Positions 8,579 through 16,716 of a stretch of DNA of 64,000 bases are shown here, one piece after another. The stretch spans positions 46,312 to 110,311 of the forward strand of contig JALZUQ010000007.1 of NCBI GenBank assembly GCA_023301465.1, in the 5' to 3' direction. Within the stretch, counting starts at the first letter, position 1. Every line of letters begins with the position of its first letter. This DNA is from Oligoflexales bacterium (lineage in GTDB: Bacteria; Bdellovibrionota_B; Oligoflexia; Oligoflexales; JALZUQ01). The position numbers and the translations under genes are program-made. Below the pieces are notes generated by a model. The model ran no database searches, had not been told where the DNA came from, and was given only the letters and a program-made list of their open reading frames with translations.

Positions 8579-9499
8579 CTAGCTACAACTAGAACCACCA
8601 AGGACACAAAACTGTGAACAAAATCGGTGGTTTAGCGATATCGGTTTTAATGAATCTTTCAGGTTGCTGCGGCTAATAAACTCTTCGTCATAAGGAAGTA
8701 GCGTGCAAGCTGCCACAGACATTTTATTCGTGGATTTTTCTTTCATCACCATTCTACTAGATGAACACATAATATCTTGAGGTTTTTTGTTGAGGATTCC
8801 CCAACACTCGGTAGTTATTTCTGGTGTGTCTGCATTCGGTTTCATCTCAGCAAAGATAACAAATTTTTCTTTAGAATGTTCAGATTCGATGCCTTCGTGT
8901 CTAAGAGCTTTACGGTAATTGTCTATCATGGTCTCGTCAGATTCTTTCGTCAGAGACCTACCGGCAATACTCCAAGAGATATTTTGTTCGTCAAGCCACT
9001 TAATGCCTTTCATGGCTATTTTCCATGCTTGAGGGCCACGTTCTTGGTTGTGTATTTCTTCTGTGTGGTGATCCAGTGAAATTCTGAATTTAAGTTTGTC
9101 GCCGTATAGGTTGTGTAGATTTAGAATAGATTCTCTTCTTCTCATCATTGGGTGCATAGCGTTTGTGAGCACTAAGCATTCATAACCGTGTGATAAACTA
9201 AGCTCTAATACTTCAGAAAAGTGCGGATTCATATATGGCTCGCCACCCGTAAAACCGATAATTGGTTTTGTGGCTTGATCCACTGACATTTCACTTAGTT
9301 CTTCAATATAACTTTGAACGTCATCTTTTGTGATGTAGAGCAAACGGTCGTTTTTTGGAGAAGACTCGATATAACAGTTTTTGCACTGAAGGTTACACTG
9401 CGTGCCAGTATTAAACCACAAAGTATCAAACTCTTGAAAGCCAATATGGGCACGTTTTTTTTGATTAGCAGTGATGAGGGGGTTAGAGAATTTTTCCAT
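8579..9499 (-). CDS. Radical SAM protein with Cys-rich C-terminus
   Basis: The C-x3-C-x2-C motif (C-N-L-Q-C-K-N-C, near residue 36) binds the 4Fe-4S cluster that cleaves SAM to a radical. G-F-T-G-G-E-P near residue 84 is the SAM-contacting GGEP motif. More Cys residues cluster at the end (R-F-C-S-Q-F-C, then G-G-S-S-C-S), suggesting an auxiliary cluster or metal/thiolate site. The ATG at 9499 overlaps the arsM stop as TAATG, so translation is coupled; a TTG two codons upstream is less likely. The context points to arsenic or thiol chemistry. It does not look like the standard ArsS protein, so the substrate is open. Confidence 0.8.
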   Translation of the reverse strand: MEKFSNPLITANQKKRAHIGFQEFDTLWFNTGTQCNLQCKNCYIESSPKNDRLLYITKDDVQSYIEELSEMSVDQATKPIIGFTGGEPYMNPHFSEVLELSLSHGYECLVLTNAMHPMMRRRESILNLHNLYGDKLKFRISLDHHTEEIHNQERGPQAWKIAMKGIKWLDEQNISWSIAGRSLTKESDETMIDNYRKALRHEGIESEHSKEKFVIFAEMKPNADTPEITTECWGILNKKPQDIMCSSSRMVMKEKSTNKMSVAACTLLPYDEEFISRSNLKDSLKPISLNHRFCSQFCVLGGSSCS

Positions 9500-10602
9500 T
9501 AACAACAGCCGCCAGCAGCAGTATCAGTATTGGTGTCATTATTAGTGCTATTGTTTTTAGCGGTGGAATCAATATTTGAGTAAGGAATGTTCATGCCGCA
9601 ATCTTTATAGATTCCGTAGTGTGTGGAGAAGTCTCCATAAAAGTTAAAGTACTTTTTAAATCTTGTTTTGTGAATCATGTTGTAAGAGTTTCCACAAACA
9701 GACTCAATTTTTCCTTTTTGAAAAACATGGTGCCCATCAAGCATAAATGCATTCGGTGCTTCGTCCATCCCGCCTTTGTACTCAATGGCTTGGCCGTACT
9801 CTTCACAGTGTGGTTCTAACTCGGAGATTTTAAACAGTCTGTAGACAACAGAATAAAATTCAAAGCCTGCAAGCATTTGCTGAAGTCTCGGGTTTTCAAT
9901 GGTGATTGGTTTTGACTCTACGATGCGAGGGTCAGAAAAACCGACTTTTTTAGAAAGGTTTTCAAAATCATTCCAATACATCGCACCACTTAAACACTCA
10001 CCATAGAGTTCTTTGTCGTTAACGAGTTCTTGTGGGATGCGTCTGTTACAGTACACATCAGAAAAGTATAATTCGCCGCCTTCTCTGAGTAAGCGGTGCG
10101 TGTTTGCTAGCACAGACTCTTTGTTTGGAATCAGGTTGATCACACAGTTAGAAACAACCGCGTCATAAGATCCATCTTTTAAGCCCAACTCATCTAGCTT
10201 TTCAAGATCACCTTTTAAAAACTCAACGTTTGGTTTTTTGTAGCCAAATTTTTCTGTGTGGTACGAGATATTACGGTTGGCAACTTCTAGCTGAGCATCT
10301 GTCATATCAACGCCTGTTACTTTGCCGTTTTCTCCAACAAGTTTTGAAAGTAAAAAGCAGTCTCTACCTGCACCAGAACCAAGGTCCAAAACACTAAGCC
10401 CATTTAATTCAGTGGGAATCGTCAGCCCGCAACCGTAATATTTAGAGACCACTTCATCAGAAATTTCTGATAAAGCAGTTTTTATGTGGTTTGGCATAGA
10501 GTAAGGATCGCAACAAGCATTGGTTTGGAGATCAGAGCTCGTTTTGAGGGTTTCCCCGTAGTACTCTTTGACGCCTTCTTTAATTTCGTTTTGATCTAAC
10601 AT
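9499..10602 (-). CDS. arsM: Arsenite S-adenosylmethyltransferase
   Basis: ArsM methylates arsenite using SAM, giving methylated arsenicals. The Rossmann SAM motif V-L-D-L-G-S-G-A-G-R-D is near residue 72. The family's arsenic-binding cysteines are recognisable in N-A-C-C near residue 30, V-S-N-C-V-I-N-L and Y-G-E-C-L-S-G-A. The protein ends G-G-C-C, a Cys-pair tail seen in many ArsM proteins, after an Asn/Thr-rich linker. I chose the ATG at 10602, which has AAGGA at good spacing; an ATG at 10620 abuts the aspS stop. It is translationally coupled to the downstream radical SAM gene. Confidence 0.88.
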   Translation of the reverse strand: MLDQNEIKEGVKEYYGETLKTSSDLQTNACCDPYSMPNHIKTALSEISDEVVSKYYGCGLTIPTELNGLSVLDLGSGAGRDCFLLSKLVGENGKVTGVDMTDAQLEVANRNISYHTEKFGYKKPNVEFLKGDLEKLDELGLKDGSYDAVVSNCVINLIPNKESVLANTHRLLREGGELYFSDVYCNRRIPQELVNDKELYGECLSGAMYWNDFENLSKKVGFSDPRIVESKPITIENPRLQQMLAGFEFYSVVYRLFKISELEPHCEEYGQAIEYKGGMDEAPNAFMLDGHHVFQKGKIESVCGNSYNMIHKTRFKKYFNFYGDFSTHYGIYKDCGMNIPYSNIDSTAKNNSTNNDTNTDTAAGGCC

Positions 10603-10620
10603 GACTGATCCTTTATTCAT

Positions 10621-12432
10621 TTAAGAGTCTAATGGTTTTTCTTCCAAAGCTTGTTTTGCTTTTGGGTTTAACTGTAAGTGTACATCACGTAGTTGAGTGT
10701 CCTTCACCGGTGATGGAGCACCCATCATTAAATCTTGTGCTTTTTGATTTAATGGGAATGCAATGACTTCTCTAATGTTTTGTTCTCCGGCTAGTAACAT
10801 AACAATACGATCAACTCCCGGAGCAATACCACCGTGAGGAGGAGCACCGTATGTGAAGGCTTGAAACATTCCTCCAAATTCTTCTTTGACAGTATCCTCG
10901 CTATAGCCAGCAATTTCAAATGCTTTAATCATCACATCTGTTCGGTGGTTTCGGATAGCTCCCGACGAAAGCTCAATACCGTTGCAAACGATGTCGTATT
11001 GGTATGCCAAAATGTCTAGAGGATCTTTGGTTTGAAGAGCTTCCATACCGCCTTGTGGCATTGAAAAAGGATTGTGGGAGAACATGATTTCTCCAGAATC
11101 TTCATCTTTTTCAAACATGGGAAAGTCTACAATCCAACAAAACTTAAAAATATTCTTATCAATTAACTCTAGGTCTGTTCCAAGCTTTGTTCTCACAAGG
11201 CCGGCAACACGTGCTGCGGCGTTTGGTTTGTCGCATGCAAAGAACACAGCTGAGCCGTCTTTTACGTCGTTGGTTTGAGCAATTTGCTGGATAACCTCAT
11301 CAGATAGAAATTTAGCGATAGGGCCTTTTGGTTTTTCTTTGGCGTCTTTCCAAACTAAATAAGCAAGACCTTTTGATCCTTCAGAAACGGCGTAATCGAC
11401 GAGTTTGTCAAAGAAGCTTCTTGGTTTATCTGAAACATTATCGACAGGAATAGAGCGAACAGCACAACCTTTTGCAACAGCTCCTGCAAACGCCTTAAAG
11501 TCGGAGTTTGCAAACGCTTCAGAAACATCTCGGATCTCAATTGGGTTTCGAAGATCGGGTTTGTCGTTTCCGTATTTGAGCATAGACTCTTTATAAGGGA
11601 TGCGAACAAATGGCGGTTTCGCGAAACTCTTATCCGGTGCGAAGGTTGTGAATAAGGTGTGAAGAAGTTTTTCGTTGATTTCAAAAACATCATCTTGAGT
11701 TGCAAACGCAAGCTCCATATCAAGCTGATAAAATTCACCCGGCGATCGGTCGGCCCTTGCGTCTTCATCGCGAAAACATGGAGCAATCTGAAAGTAACGG
11801 TCGAACCCAGATACCATTAATAGTTGTTTAAATTGCTGAGGGGCTTGTGGTAGTGCGTAGAATTTCCCGGGATGCATTCTAGAAGGTACAAGAAAATCAC
11901 GTGCTCCTTCTGGAGAGCTGCTTGTAAGGATTGGAGTTTGAATCTCTAAGAAACCGTTGTTCGTCATTTCTTCACGAATTTTACTGATGACCTTTGACCT
12001 TAAAACAATATTATTATGTAGTTTTTCACGTCTAAGATCTAAAAATCTATTCTTAAGCCTGATTTCTTCGTTTGGAAGATCATCGCTATCAATTAACAGT
12101 GGAAGGACTTCAGCAGTAGACTGAATCTCAAATTGATCGACAACAACTTCAATGGCACCAGTGCTCATTTCTTTGTTGATGGTGCTGTCCATTCTTTTTA
12201 AAACTTTACCAGTAACCGTAACAACACTTTCAGGTCTTACTTTTGATGCGAGGTCAAAAAATTCTCTAGAGGGTTGAAAGACTACTTGAGTAACTCCGTA
12301 GTGATCTCGTAGATCGAAAAACAATAATTGTCCGTGATCTCGTTTTCGAAAAACCCAGCCAGAAAGCTTTACTTCTTGGTCTACGTGATTAGCAGTTAAT
12401 TCACCACAATGGTGTGTTCTGTATGTTTGCAA
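10621..12432 (-). CDS. aspS: Aspartyl-tRNA synthetase
   Basis: This cytoplasmic class II synthetase charges tRNA-Asp. The 603 residues are bacterial-type length: N-terminal OB-fold anticodon-binding domain (about 1-105), catalytic core with motif 2 ([10 protein letters not shown] near residue 218), the bacterial insertion domain, and motif 3 (G-V-D-R-I-V-M-L-L near residue 550). The start appears to be TTG at 12432 with CGAGG five bases upstream; no nearby ATG is in frame. Whether it is discriminating or also charges tRNA-Asn cannot be decided here. It is the first gene of the aspS-arsM-radical SAM run. Confidence 0.95.
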   Translation of the reverse strand: MQTYRTHHCGELTANHVDQEVKLSGWVFRKRDHGQLLFFDLRDHYGVTQVVFQPSREFFDLASKVRPESVVTVTGKVLKRMDSTINKEMSTGAIEVVVDQFEIQSTAEVLPLLIDSDDLPNEEIRLKNRFLDLRREKLHNNIVLRSKVISKIREEMTNNGFLEIQTPILTSSSPEGARDFLVPSRMHPGKFYALPQAPQQFKQLLMVSGFDRYFQIAPCFRDEDARADRSPGEFYQLDMELAFATQDDVFEINEKLLHTLFTTFAPDKSFAKPPFVRIPYKESMLKYGNDKPDLRNPIEIRDVSEAFANSDFKAFAGAVAKGCAVRSIPVDNVSDKPRSFFDKLVDYAVSEGSKGLAYLVWKDAKEKPKGPIAKFLSDEVIQQIAQTNDVKDGSAVFFACDKPNAAARVAGLVRTKLGTDLELIDKNIFKFCWIVDFPMFEKDEDSGEIMFSHNPFSMPQGGMEALQTKDPLDILAYQYDIVCNGIELSSGAIRNHRTDVMIKAFEIAGYSEDTVKEEFGGMFQAFTYGAPPHGGIAPGVDRIVMLLAGEQNIREVIAFPLNQKAQDLMMGAPSPVKDTQLRDVHLQLNPKAKQALEEKPLDS

Positions 12433-12709
12433 GAAAACCTCGTTTTATCGTTCTCATAGAAATAGGAGGCTATAATAGCCTGCTTAGGCCAAGCCGTCGT
12501 CATGTTTAATCATAAATGCTACAATAAGTAGATAGTTTTACCCGGGAATTTAAGTTTTTTTATCAAAATCCGAAATGAAAAGGGTGAACCATGACGGTCC
12601 TTTTAAAGGATGATCGCTACAAAGTTTAAAGTTTTTTATCAATAAAATTAGTACTTTAATAATAAGCCTGTTCTCACTCTTCAAGAAATCTATGAAAGTC
12701 CGAAATTAT
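12433..12709. other. Intergenic region between aspS and the nucleotidyltransferase gene
   Basis: No gene is supported here. It holds two short perfect palindromes, GGCTATAATAGCC at 12468-12480 (inside the likely aspS promoter area) and TCCTTTTAAAGGA at 12598-12610, plus two similar T-rich tracts ending TTTTATCAA. It must carry the divergent promoters of aspS and the toxin-antitoxin-like pair. Confidence 0.4.
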
Positions 12710-12729
12710 AGTATATACTGGTATATACT
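12710..12729. promoter_or_regulatory. Perfect 20-bp palindromic operator abutting a start codon
   Basis: AGTATATAC and GTATATACT form a perfect 9-bp inverted repeat around a 2-base centre and end exactly at the base before ATG 12730. It contains TATACT-type -10 sequences and occupies the space where a ribosome binding site would lie, and none is visible. The layout suits autorepression by the ribbon-helix-helix protein encoded at 13188-13454 and suggests a leaderless transcript. Confidence 0.75.
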
Positions 12730-13191
12730 ATGAAGATTCAAACACTATGCAAAGCACTAGAGCAAGCAAAGATTCCATACGCGTTAGTTGGCGGGTATGC
12801 CGTTGCTCTACATGGTGCCGTTCGTGGAACCATGGATATTGACTTAGTCATTAAGCAAGAGCGGCAGTATTTCGTGAAGATCGAAGAAGCCATGCATAAG
12901 CTCGGCCTTAAATCAAAGTTACCCGTGACCGCTGTGGAGATTTATGAATTTCGTAAAGAGTATATCCAAAATAGAAATATGATTGCATGGAGCTTTTATA
13001 ATCCGAAGGTTCCGTCTGAGATCGTAGATATCGTGATCTCTCTTGACCTAGGATCTGCAAAGAAAGTTAAAAAAGAGTACGCAGGGCAGTCCATTTATAT
13101 ATTAGGAATGGATGATCTTATTAAAATGAAAAAAGAATCTGGAAGACCACAAGATATCGCAGATGTACAATCCTTGGAGTTATTAAAATGA
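12730..13191 (+). CDS. Nucleotidyltransferase, toxin-like (AbiEii/MNT-like)
   Basis: The 153-residue protein carries the minimal nucleotidyltransferase signature G-G-Y-A-V-A-L-H-G near residue 22 and R-G-T-M-D-I-D-L near residue 33, where the D-x-D pair binds metal. A further Asp lies in V-D-I-V-I-S. This layout is shared by AbiEii-type and MNT/HEPN-type toxin-antitoxin enzymes that modify tRNA or partner proteins. It starts directly after a perfect palindrome and overlaps the next gene by four bases (ATGA). A toxin role is inferred from the arrangement, not shown; it could also be an antitoxin-type nucleotidyltransferase. Confidence 0.75.
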   Translation: MKIQTLCKALEQAKIPYALVGGYAVALHGAVRGTMDIDLVIKQERQYFVKIEEAMHKLGLKSKLPVTAVEIYEFRKEYIQNRNMIAWSFYNPKVPSEIVDIVISLDLGSAKKVKKEYAGQSIYILGMDDLIKMKKESGRPQDIADVQSLELLK

Positions 13192-13454
13192 TAAAGACAG
13201 TACAATATTTATCTAAAGAACAAATTGAGACAAGTAGACATATGACAACAGAACATATTTTAGACTTTCTCGAAAACTTCAGGGAGATGCATATATCCAT
13301 GCAAGCCCCGCCCAAAAAATCAAAGCTTATCTCAATGAAAGTAAAAGAACCGCTTCTTGATGCGTTTAAAGCAAAAGCAAAAGTGGTAGGGCAGCCTTAC
13401 CAAACTCTTATCAAGCAACTAATGCAAGATTATTTATATCAAAATAATGATTAA
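13188..13454 (+). CDS. Ribbon-helix-helix antitoxin-like DNA-binding protein
   Basis: The 88-residue protein ends in a CopG/BrnA-type ribbon-helix-helix segment: I-S-M-K-V-K-E-P-L-L-D-A-F as the strand and first helix, then G-Q-P-Y-Q-T-L-I-K-Q-L-M-Q-D-Y-L. Such proteins dimerise, bind palindromic operators and often neutralise the toxin through their other end, here the N-terminal 45 residues. It overlaps the nucleotidyltransferase gene by ATGA, so the two are co-translated. It is the best candidate for binding the 12710-12729 palindrome. Its stop abuts the stop of the convergent lipoprotein gene with no gap. Confidence 0.78.
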   Translation: MIKTVQYLSKEQIETSRHMTTEHILDFLENFREMHISMQAPPKKSKLISMKVKEPLLDAFKAKAKVVGQPYQTLIKQLMQDYLYQNND

Positions 13455-14231
13455 TCACCGATAAAAATGTACTTTGCTTTTTTTTCCTGACGGATCTCTG
13501 AGCTCTAATGATCCATCTAGAATAGTATTGTTTTTCGATAGTTTAAGTTTGATATAGTCTTCTTTGCTTTTGTCCTTGGACCAACTAATCCACTCTTGAG
13601 TATTGTCATTTTTTAGGTGTTTTGTGACATCTTTAAGATCAAACGTGTTTTTAAGTAGTTTTGTTCTGTGGGTTAATAAAACGACAAGTCCACCGTTTTT
13701 TTCAGAGATGAATATTTTACATGGTGTCTGGTTAGTCTTAATTTGGCATTTGCCAGTTTGTGATCCGGTTACTAGTTTATTGTTCGTGTTGAGATGAAGG
13801 TCATAAATTTTTGCTTGGTCTTTGCGGTTTACGATACTTAGCAATACTCGAGTAGGTTTTTGTGTTTTGTCTTTATAAATAACACCATTATATAACTGAC
13901 CATTATCATCGTTGTATTGATAAAATTTTGATTTTGAAGACCTGGGGTTTTTGTGGGCTTTGATTGTCTGAGTGGATTGTCCATTTGGGGTGATATCAAT
14001 ATGATAGTTTTTAGCAGTTTCTGTTATGACGACATCACAACTTAAATTACTATTTTTGTAGCATGGAGTTTTTGTGTGAAAAGTGTTTTTAGATTCTTTT
14101 AGATCTTTTTTTTCAACTTTGGAGGCATTAAAATATTGAAAAAGAGTCGTTTGACAACCAACAGATAAACTAACGAGGATAAAGAGGAGCCCAGTTAAAC
14201 ATAGTTTTTTTGATTTAAAGTTTGTTTTCAT
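13455..14231 (-). CDS. Lipoprotein of unknown function
   Basis: The 258-residue product has a basic N-terminus, a hydrophobic core and the lipobox L-S-V-G-C at about residue 26, so it should be a lipoprotein. The mature part is Lys- and Thr-rich with predicted beta strands and ends L-E-L-R-D-P-S-G-K-K-S-K-V. I recognise no family. No clear ribosome binding site precedes the ATG. It converges on the toxin-antitoxin-like pair with directly abutting stops and diverges from the peroxidase gene across a short gap that must hold both promoters. Confidence 0.7.
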   Translation of the reverse strand: MKTNFKSKKLCLTGLLFILVSLSVGCQTTLFQYFNASKVEKKDLKESKNTFHTKTPCYKNSNLSCDVVITETAKNYHIDITPNGQSTQTIKAHKNPRSSKSKFYQYNDDNGQLYNGVIYKDKTQKPTRVLLSIVNRKDQAKIYDLHLNTNNKLVTGSQTGKCQIKTNQTPCKIFISEKNGGLVVLLTHRTKLLKNTFDLKDVTKHLKNDNTQEWISWSKDKSKEDYIKLKLSKNNTILDGSLELRDPSGKKSKVHFYR

Positions 14232-14352
14232 TTTTTAATATTAACCTATTCATACAGCTGATGCTATGGTTAACGACATCCTTAATCTAGTTTATTCTTG
14301 CTTGCTGCCTCAGTCAGCGATAAAGTCTGAGCTACGAATAAAGGGGTCTCTT

Positions 14353-15363
14353 ATGTTTTTACGATTTTTTAATTATAGTATCAGTGTGAGTGCTGTTGTT
14401 TTGTTCAGTTCTTTATCTTATGGGGTTCCAAAGCCCACAAACAGTGAGCCAATTCAACCTATCCGCAAACCTAAAGGATTAAATACCAATAAGGTAGAGC
14501 TTGGTAAAAAATTATTTTTTGAGCCAAGGCTATCAAAGTCTGGGTTTATTTCATGTAACTCATGCCATAACGTTATGTTGAGTGGCACGGATAATATGCC
14601 TGTCAGTATTGGGCATAAGTGGCAATTAGGCCCCGTAAACTCTCCAACCGTTTTTAACTCTTCATACAACTTTGTGCAGTTTTGGAACGGTCGAGCAAAA
14701 GACTTAGAAGAACAGGCTGGTGGGCCTATTGAAGCAGATAAAGAAATGGCATCGTCTCATACGGCAGCAGTTGCAGTGATGAATTCTATACCTGGCTACA
14801 TTTCGGAATTCAGAAAAGTATACGGCTCAAAGCCAATCAGTATTAAAATGATTCAAAATGCGATGGCCGAGTTTGAAAAGTCTCTTGTTACAACAGGTTC
14901 AAGGTTTGATAAGTGGCTAGACGGAGACACCAAAGCCATTACTCAGACGGAGTATGATGGTTACCAGTTGTTTAAAGCAAAGGGTTGTACAAGTTGTCAT
15001 ATGGGAGCTGCTGTTGGTGGTACAATGTATCAAAAGCTAGGACTTGTAAAAGAGTATAAATATGACAAAAAAAACATGGGTAGATATGAAATCACCAAAA
15101 AAAATGCTGATAAACGATTCTTTAAGGTTCCAATTTTAAGAAACATTGAATTAACTTATCCGTATTTTCACGACGGTGCTGTTTGGGATCTAAAAGAAGC
15201 TGTAGAAATTATGGCTGAGATTCAACTTGGACTGAAAGTAAACCCTAAAGAGCGTGATGCAATTGTAGCTTTTTTAAAGACATTAACCGGTGAGATTCCA
15301 AAGTTAACTTTACCTGTGTTGTATCCTTCTTCATTATCTACGGCAAAACCTTCTACATTATAA
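14353..15363 (+). CDS. Di-haem cytochrome c peroxidase (CcpA/MauG family)
   Basis: This periplasmic enzyme reduces hydrogen peroxide using electrons from small c-type cytochromes. Two haem-binding C-x-x-C-H motifs are present: C-N-S-C-H near residue 62 and C-T-S-C-H near residue 213. The family's C-terminal F-K-V-P-x-L-R-N-I and Y-F-H-D-G-A-V-W-D segments follow. The start at 14353 has AAGGGG six bases upstream and gives a clean signal peptide; a longer upstream frame is unlikely to be translated. The 336-residue length is normal for a bacterial CcP. A strong terminator follows at once. Confidence 0.9.
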   Translation: MFLRFFNYSISVSAVVLFSSLSYGVPKPTNSEPIQPIRKPKGLNTNKVELGKKLFFEPRLSKSGFISCNSCHNVMLSGTDNMPVSIGHKWQLGPVNSPTVFNSSYNFVQFWNGRAKDLEEQAGGPIEADKEMASSHTAAVAVMNSIPGYISEFRKVYGSKPISIKMIQNAMAEFEKSLVTTGSRFDKWLDGDTKAITQTEYDGYQLFKAKGCTSCHMGAAVGGTMYQKLGLVKEYKYDKKNMGRYEITKKNADKRFFKVPILRNIELTYPYFHDGAVWDLKEAVEIMAEIQLGLKVNPKERDAIVAFLKTLTGEIPKLTLPVLYPSSLSTAKPSTL

Positions 15364-15402
15364 TAAAAAAAGACCTGAAAAAAATCTTAGGTCTTTTTTT
15401 AT
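15364..15402. terminator. Bidirectional rho-independent terminator
   Basis: AAAAAAAGACCT and AGGTCTTTTTTT form a stem with A- and T-runs on both sides, directly after the peroxidase stop. It can end the peroxidase transcript and also the minus-strand hydrolase transcript coming from the right. Confidence 0.9.
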
Positions 15403-15663
15403 TAAGGTTGATGAGTTCAAGTGTGCCAATGTGTAAGGGCTATTTGTTCGTCGCACAAGGTGTCTCATGTAGTTTCAAGGGACGTTTTTTTGAAGTTCTA
15501 AACGACGATATAAAGAGAGATGACAGAAATGTTTTCTCTCTTCACTCTTAACACTATTTCGGTAGTCGGATGTTTTTTGCGTATTCAATGAGTCGAGTGG
15601 TTAGCTTTTTTCCGACTCCGTTCTTTCGGGCAGATGGCATGATCCACGCCCATTGTCAGTTCT
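15403..15663. other. Gene-poor spacer with a doubtful small reading frame
   Basis: No gene can be supported firmly. A plus-strand frame at 15411-15551 (46 codons, ATG with a nearby AAGG) has no recognisable motif. Two inverted repeats, AGAGAG/CTCTCT near 15515-15540 and GAGTCG/CGACTC near 15589-15616, may be remnants of an older element. I see no homology to anything else in the window. Confidence 0.3.
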
Positions 15664-16707
15664 TTAATTGTTGTTGAGTTTTTGCATCTTTGAAATCACA
15701 CGGTCTAAAATAATTGGTTGCGAGTTAGTGTCAAATACACAGTGTTGCCCATTTCCTTGACGAACATAAGTCACGCGATCACTTCCAAGAAGATCGGTGT
15801 AATAATCTCTAGACTGAATAATTTCTTGAGTGATAGAAGAATCTTCATTAATGGTAGTCTCAAAATGTAGAGGTAAAAATTCTTTTAGTTTATCTAGTTC
15901 ATTCACGTCATTTTTTTCAATAGCAGGTTCACCGCCACATAGCATAATAATGCCACCTTTATAGTGGTGCCCGTATTTTGTAATAAAAGTCGAAGAAAGA
16001 AAAAATGCTCCACCTGATTGTCCTGCAAAAAATACATTTTCAAGATCAACATTGTATTGGCTGAAAATTTTATTTTGAATTAAATCATGTAAGAAAGCAG
16101 CATGATTATTTAATAACTGAGTGCTAAGATCCGTGCTCCAAGTAAGGGTCCTCGATGAGTTAATGGTTGGTGTTAATACGCTGACAAAAATGGTTTCGGC
16201 CCATCTCTTTGTTGTGTTTTGACCTTCTAAAACGGCTTGATCAAGTGTTGGGAGGCCTTGTCCAAATGCAGCAAATTGAGAGACTATATTTGGGTCAAGG
16301 CTCGCTGGGCCAAAGTTTGATCCTGTATTCCCGTGAAGATAAACCACTAAAGAATGGGGCGACGAAGAACTGTTATTGGCAGGTGCCCAAACCCGGTATT
16401 GACTTGATAAGCTATTATGCTCGTGACGTAACCCGTTTACGATGCGACCTTTTTGTCCGCCGGTGCCAGAGCTGGTAGTTTTGGGGCTTTCTTGCTGGTC
16501 TTTTTCTTCTTTAGTATTTTTTTTGTCATCTTCACCAGGCTCTGAATCTTTAGGAGCAATAAAATTAGAGTTGTTGCCTTCTGGTACCAACGGATCATAC
16601 CCGCCATCATCAAAAACTCCACCATTTGAAGCTTGAGTTGGAACTACTTCAGCCGCTTTGCAGCTACAAAGCACAATAAAAAGTATTGAAAGTAAAAGAT
16701 AGTGCAT
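15664..16707 (-). CDS. Lipid-anchored alpha/beta-hydrolase (esterase-like)
   Basis: The 347-residue protein has a lipoprotein signal with lipobox L-C-S-C at about residue 16, then a low-complexity charged linker (about residues 50-85). The hydrolase domain has an oxyanion-type V-V-Y-L-H-G-N-T-G near residue 124 and a nucleophile elbow G-Q-S-G-G near residue 228. A late His in N-G-Q-H-C-V-F-D could complete the triad. The fold resembles PHB-depolymerase/feruloyl-esterase relatives. It lies nine bases after the S28 peptidase gene with AGGAAA before its ATG, so the two are likely one operon of surface hydrolases. Confidence 0.75.
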   Translation of the reverse strand: MHYLLLSILFIVLCSCKAAEVVPTQASNGGVFDDGGYDPLVPEGNNSNFIAPKDSEPGEDDKKNTKEEKDQQESPKTTSSGTGGQKGRIVNGLRHEHNSLSSQYRVWAPANNSSSSPHSLVVYLHGNTGSNFGPASLDPNIVSQFAAFGQGLPTLDQAVLEGQNTTKRWAETIFVSVLTPTINSSRTLTWSTDLSTQLLNNHAAFLHDLIQNKIFSQYNVDLENVFFAGQSGGAFFLSSTFITKYGHHYKGGIIMLCGGEPAIEKNDVNELDKLKEFLPLHFETTINEDSSITQEIIQSRDYYTDLLGSDRVTYVRQGNGQHCVFDTNSQPIILDRVISKMQKLNNN

Positions 16708-16716
16708 GTTTATTTC

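Noticed and set aside
8579..9499. Assignment of the radical SAM gene as arsS
   Set aside because: Apart from the neighbour arsM and the Cys-rich end, the motif context around the cluster-binding Cys does not look like ArsS.
11355..11786. A 143-codon minus-strand frame inside aspS
   Set aside because: It is an out-of-frame shadow of the well-conserved aspartyl-tRNA synthetase gene.
15411..15551. A 46-codon plus-strand frame as a gene
   Set aside because: No motif, weak ribosome binding site and placement directly after a strong terminator; described only as part of the spacer.
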